From Morinoia aosen (lineage: Eukaryota > Arthropoda > Malacostraca > Amphipoda > Talitridae), in contig CM059569.1 in NCBI GenBank assembly GCA_030386875.1, positions 47,283,842 through 47,347,841 of the forward strand: 64,000 nt of DNA, in the 5' to 3' direction. The notes under the pieces are model-generated. The model was not told the DNA's origin. It ran no database searches and saw nothing but the letters and a program-made list of their open reading frames with translations. The position numbers and the translations under genes are program-made. Of this stretch, positions 60,502 through 64,000 are shown one piece after another. Positions within the stretch are counted from its first letter, which is position 1. Every line of letters begins with the position of its first letter.

Positions 60502-61559
60502 AATACAATCTGGCAGCAAATCTAACATTGAGTGCTGTTCAGCCTATGTACTTTTGAGGCATTGATCTTCATGCTCTGATCCCAATGAAGACGATACTAT
60601 GAACACTAAATTAAATCAATAGAGAGCGCGATCAACCCTCGACTAAGACACTAAGCATTGGTCAAAATGTGAAGAAGATGGTAATTCGAACGAAAATAGA
60701 AATAAAAAGTTTTTAATCAAAGTCCTATAAGACAAGAATATAGCTGATGCGTAAACTTTTAAAATAGTCAAGTATAGAAAGGAAAAGTCTGACAGCTGCT
60801 GTAAGTCATAAATTATAGGATGAGCTGTAACCAAATCGATTCCTGCTCGTAGGCAAACACGCTGCAATCACGCATTAGATTTCACTTATAATATGTTATA
60901 AAATGCCATTATTTCACTCGCTATCGCCAATACGCGTGCATGAAGTAGATTAATTCCGGTCACTTAAGACTGGACTTTGAGTTATAAGTGTTCAACAGTT
61001 AACACCCATTTCACTGGATATTAAATTCGAATTCGACGTTAAAATTCATTGTCACATCTTTAAATAAGTCATAGGAGTGTCTTGCGATTGATTTATTGAT
61101 TACATTGTGGACTAAAATTTTATGTTTCACTTTCCTTCAGATAATGACTTAAGCCTGTTAGAAATATTCGAAGGCAACATTTAGGAATCGTTTAAGGTTC
61201 GAAAAAATATTGAGAGAGAATCTATACATTGGTATCCAATGTTCACAATCTATACATTATTACCTAGACAAGCCTAGCATCAACTAACGCAATTAATTCG
61301 GATACTTAATCATAGTGGTAAACTTTAGAAAATGAAAAGTTTGAGATAAAAACTTAGGAGATTTCAGAATAATTTTTTTCGCGTGGAAGTTCCCAAGCCT
61401 GTTGACTACGGAAATTCGAAAATATGAAAAGCTGCGTTACGGAGAATCCACATAAATTCCGGTCAAAGCGCAAAAAGTGCATTGGTCTGTGATGACGGTT
61501 GCTGTTGAATGCCCCACAATACAGGTTGAGTAGTTTGTTTTTCTGGTAAATAAATACTG
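60502..61559. other. 3' flank of lectin-like gene 2
   Basis: The first ~130 bp also resembles the 3' side of the 36-kb pseudogene (CTTCATGCTCTGATCCCAATG against CATCATGTTCACGCTGAATG in reverse complement), with ATTAAA as a possible polyadenylation signal at ~60611. From 60620 it matches 24230-25250. No gene. Confidence 0.55.
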
Positions 61560-63110
61560 TAAGGTGATGTACTTATGAAAGTAAAATATTTATGATCGCT
61601 AACAGTGGTAGTACATATAATCCTTCCCTAAAGGAAAGGCAACCAATTCAGTTTTCGATCCCAAATCTTAATTCAAAATTTTACTTCACCTTTCCCATCA
61701 GCGTTCAGTAGAGTGTCTAATCAATATTGCAAATGAAATGCTAAAATATCATTATACCTATAATCTATCGAGTGAAAATTACTACTCACTTGAAATATTA
61801 GAAAAAATTTTCGATGCCCGGGACGAACTTTAAAGCATGGAAAACATCGATGATGCCAATTCAAGTTTCACTTTTTAAAGAGAATTTCATATTTACCCTA
61901 AGAGAATGTGCTCCCTACTGCACGTGAAGAGCGATGCCAAATCATTTAAAAGAATAACAAATGAGGTAATGAGATAAAAGAGCTAAGCAAAAACAAAAAA
62001 TTAACAGTGTACGAGTGCTACCGGATTAAGCCGAACAGTAATCTTTGAAACCTATGTAAACGTTGCGAAAATACGAGTATATCAGAGAGGCAAAACAAGA
62101 GCATTTCCGCAAAGGGCAAGTAACGTCAAAATGCAATCTGAAACCTACGTGTGAAATCATCTAATCTGTTTCTCAATTAAAATTCAGACCGCAAAAGTAG
62201 TTATGCCAACCCTTTATCAACGGTGAATGATTTCAAAGATTTCATGACAACGGGGGGTGAAGAAGTTTTTAATGAAATATCGAAGTTCATTTCAAACAAA
62301 CGTAAAAGTGTAAAGGTGTAAATTCAAACAATGCTTCATCAGCTGGTCCAAGAGGCGAATGGAGGCAAAGACCAGTTAATATTCCGGAGGTACTTAAAAT
62401 TTTACATCCACCAAAGAAATGAAAAACAGTATGACATGATAACGTCAGCCTTCAGTATGTTAAAAACAGCTTCCTTCTTCATAACAATAGCCCTGATTTT
62501 TACAATGAATACATCTATGTGTACTTTGAAGATCACCGATCATTGAAAATTCTCCATAATTAAACTATTTTACAAGTCTGATGACATCAATAGAGTATTA
62601 ATACACAGACCAGTTTTGTTGCATCCTACCAGTTGTGCTAAAAATATTAGAACAAAATATTACAAATCAGCTTTTGACTTAAACTTACAAATCACATCTG
62701 GTTCATTACAACCAATTTGGTTACAGGAAGAGCAGCACAACTCGAAGGGATTTTCTTAATATCACAAAATTTAGGCTACAAAATGCGTCTCTATTCCGCC
62801 AGCTTAAGCATGTAAGAGTTATGCAAAAAATATCGAACCCTAAAATAGACACTCAGAGTTTTCAGAGCTATGAACCAAATAGTTCTCATGCGGTGTGCTT
62901 ATGCACTAAAATGTTACCATTCATACCAAATGATATTCGCGTTCCTCAAGGATCGATCCAGCCTGCTCCTATATTCAATTTCCAGAAATGATATTCCCTC
63001 TGTGCCATCACACCCAAAACGTTGAATGCATGCTTACGACAACGAAATTACCTAGACAAGCTCGAAATATTCGATTTTATTTCAAACAGAGCTCTAATCC
63101 GATGTTTCAA
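61560..63110 (+). mobile_element. Degenerate LINE with reverse transcriptase, copy 2
   Basis: Collinear with 52270-53830. Remnant boxes are YNQFGYRKSS (~62710) and a GVPQGS-like box reading FAFLKDRSSLLL in decayed form (~62940), followed by the AYDNEI region (~63035). Interrupted throughout. Confidence 0.55.
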
Positions 63111-64000
63111 AACACAAAAATACCAGTGTTATGATATTATAGTTATACACAAAATATCTTTGCTATGTCAATCCCACATGAACAAAAATAAAGTGCTACT
63201 GTACGGAGCATGGCTGCACTTCTAACACAAGTAAGCTCTCACCACAGTTCCGTCTACATTACTTCGTTGTAACGTCAGTGGTACGCATAAAATTCAATGG
63301 TTGAAAAAATCGTTTCATCTGCACTGGAGTACTTACTAAAAATGCTGAATTTAACTAAATTGTCATATAAAGCATAAAATGACGAGGAACCAGCAAATTA
63401 GTAGTTCATTGAGATTCGCGGTGAAAAGATTTTCGACACCTCGTCTTTGCAGTCATCACTCATCGTGCACTCAAATATACCACAGATTATTGCAGCATGA
63501 GTTCTGTGGGTACACACTGGAGTTCAAATGCTTTAGTTTGAAAATATTTCAACAACTTTATCACGATTTATTCAGGAGAACAATGAGTTTAGAAAGTAGA
63601 TTGAACACTTCGTAAAAGAGGATAATTTTTCACTGATAAGTCGCAGACTACATTCCGTATGCAATTTTCATTTAAAATATAGCAAATAGAACACAGTCTA
63701 GTGGCAACACATTTAATGAGAATGTTTTTTTAATGCGAACAACCAGAATACATGAGGATCATGTCGGAACATGTATTCTTGCTAACCTACTGCAGGCTTT
63801 CTTTGGAGTTTGCGCACACTTTTGCATATTTATTTCTATCCTGGTTGTCTTATGTTATTCTTACAGAACTTTATTGCGGCTCAAATACATGTGCCCTATT
63901 TCTTTCATACTATGAAAATTTTTCACAAACCCTGATCAAATACAGTAATTTATTAAGAAAGCCTTAAATTTTTATCACGCGCTTGAATGCTATTATTTTG
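63090..64000 (+). repeat. Repeat unit C3, running off the window
   Basis: Collinear with 53800-54710 to the last base of the window. The frame at 63733-63915 (ends KYMCPISFIL) is open here and nearly so in C2, but no family is recognised. Confidence 0.65.

Noticed and set aside
1-64000. tRNA or rRNA genes
   Set aside because: No B-box (GGTTCRANYCC) with a foldable cloverleaf and no rRNA core sequence was seen by eye; a covariance-model scan would be the decisive test.

Overview
The window is AT-rich, intron-bearing eukaryotic DNA with very sparse coding sequence, many degraded mobile elements and short multi-copy duplicated segments. The recognisable genes point to an insect: glycine-rich antimicrobial peptides of the diptericin/attacin kind with a furin-cut propeptide, Rel/kB-TATA promoters, a mariner (DD34D) transposon, a Penelope-like fragment and LINE relics. 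A hemipteran is my best guess, but that is inference. No rRNA, tRNA, CRISPR or bacterial-type gene organisation is visible.

Two host gene families carry the clear biology. (1) Two diptericin-like genes on the + strand (30890-33581 and 41658-45464) each have three exons, a signal peptide, an acidic propeptide ending in RVRR, and a glycine-rich mature peptide. Both have a perfect GGGAATCCC kB site exactly 26 bp upstream of a TATATAA box. The second copy is open throughout and carries an internally deleted mariner in intron 1. The first copy lacks one base at the exon 1/intron 1 junction, so the same splicing would shift its frame. (2) A family of secreted ~260-residue proteins has a cysteine-rich PAN/apple-like half and an F5/8-C/fucolectin-like C-terminal half. 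Two copies are intact on + (21849-22634, 59725-60501), each with an untranslated first exon about 1.6 kb upstream; two are broken on - (28383-28830, 36339-37115).

Layout: 1-15 kb is tandem repeats, two long near-perfect palindromes (5160-5683; 7542-8364, the second built from two head-to-head Penelope-like 3' ends), other inverted-repeat elements and unexplained AT-rich DNA. 15-27 kb holds a piggyBac-type MITE, a chemoreceptor-like relic, a 28-bp satellite, the first intact lectin-like gene and a LINE fragment. 28-46 kb is a duplicated three-gene block [lectin-like pseudogene (-), chemoreceptor-like relic (-), antimicrobial gene (+)], present at 28.4-33.6 and 36.3-45.5 kb. 46-64 kb holds an inverted copy of the chemoreceptor-like segment, LINE relics, further repeat units and the second intact lectin-like gene.

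The most interesting reading is a birth-and-death immune cluster in which a candidate recognition protein (PAN + fucolectin-like) and an inducible effector (diptericin-like) were duplicated together. Homology statements between parts of the window come from reading the sequence by eye; family assignments come from motif recognition without a database search.
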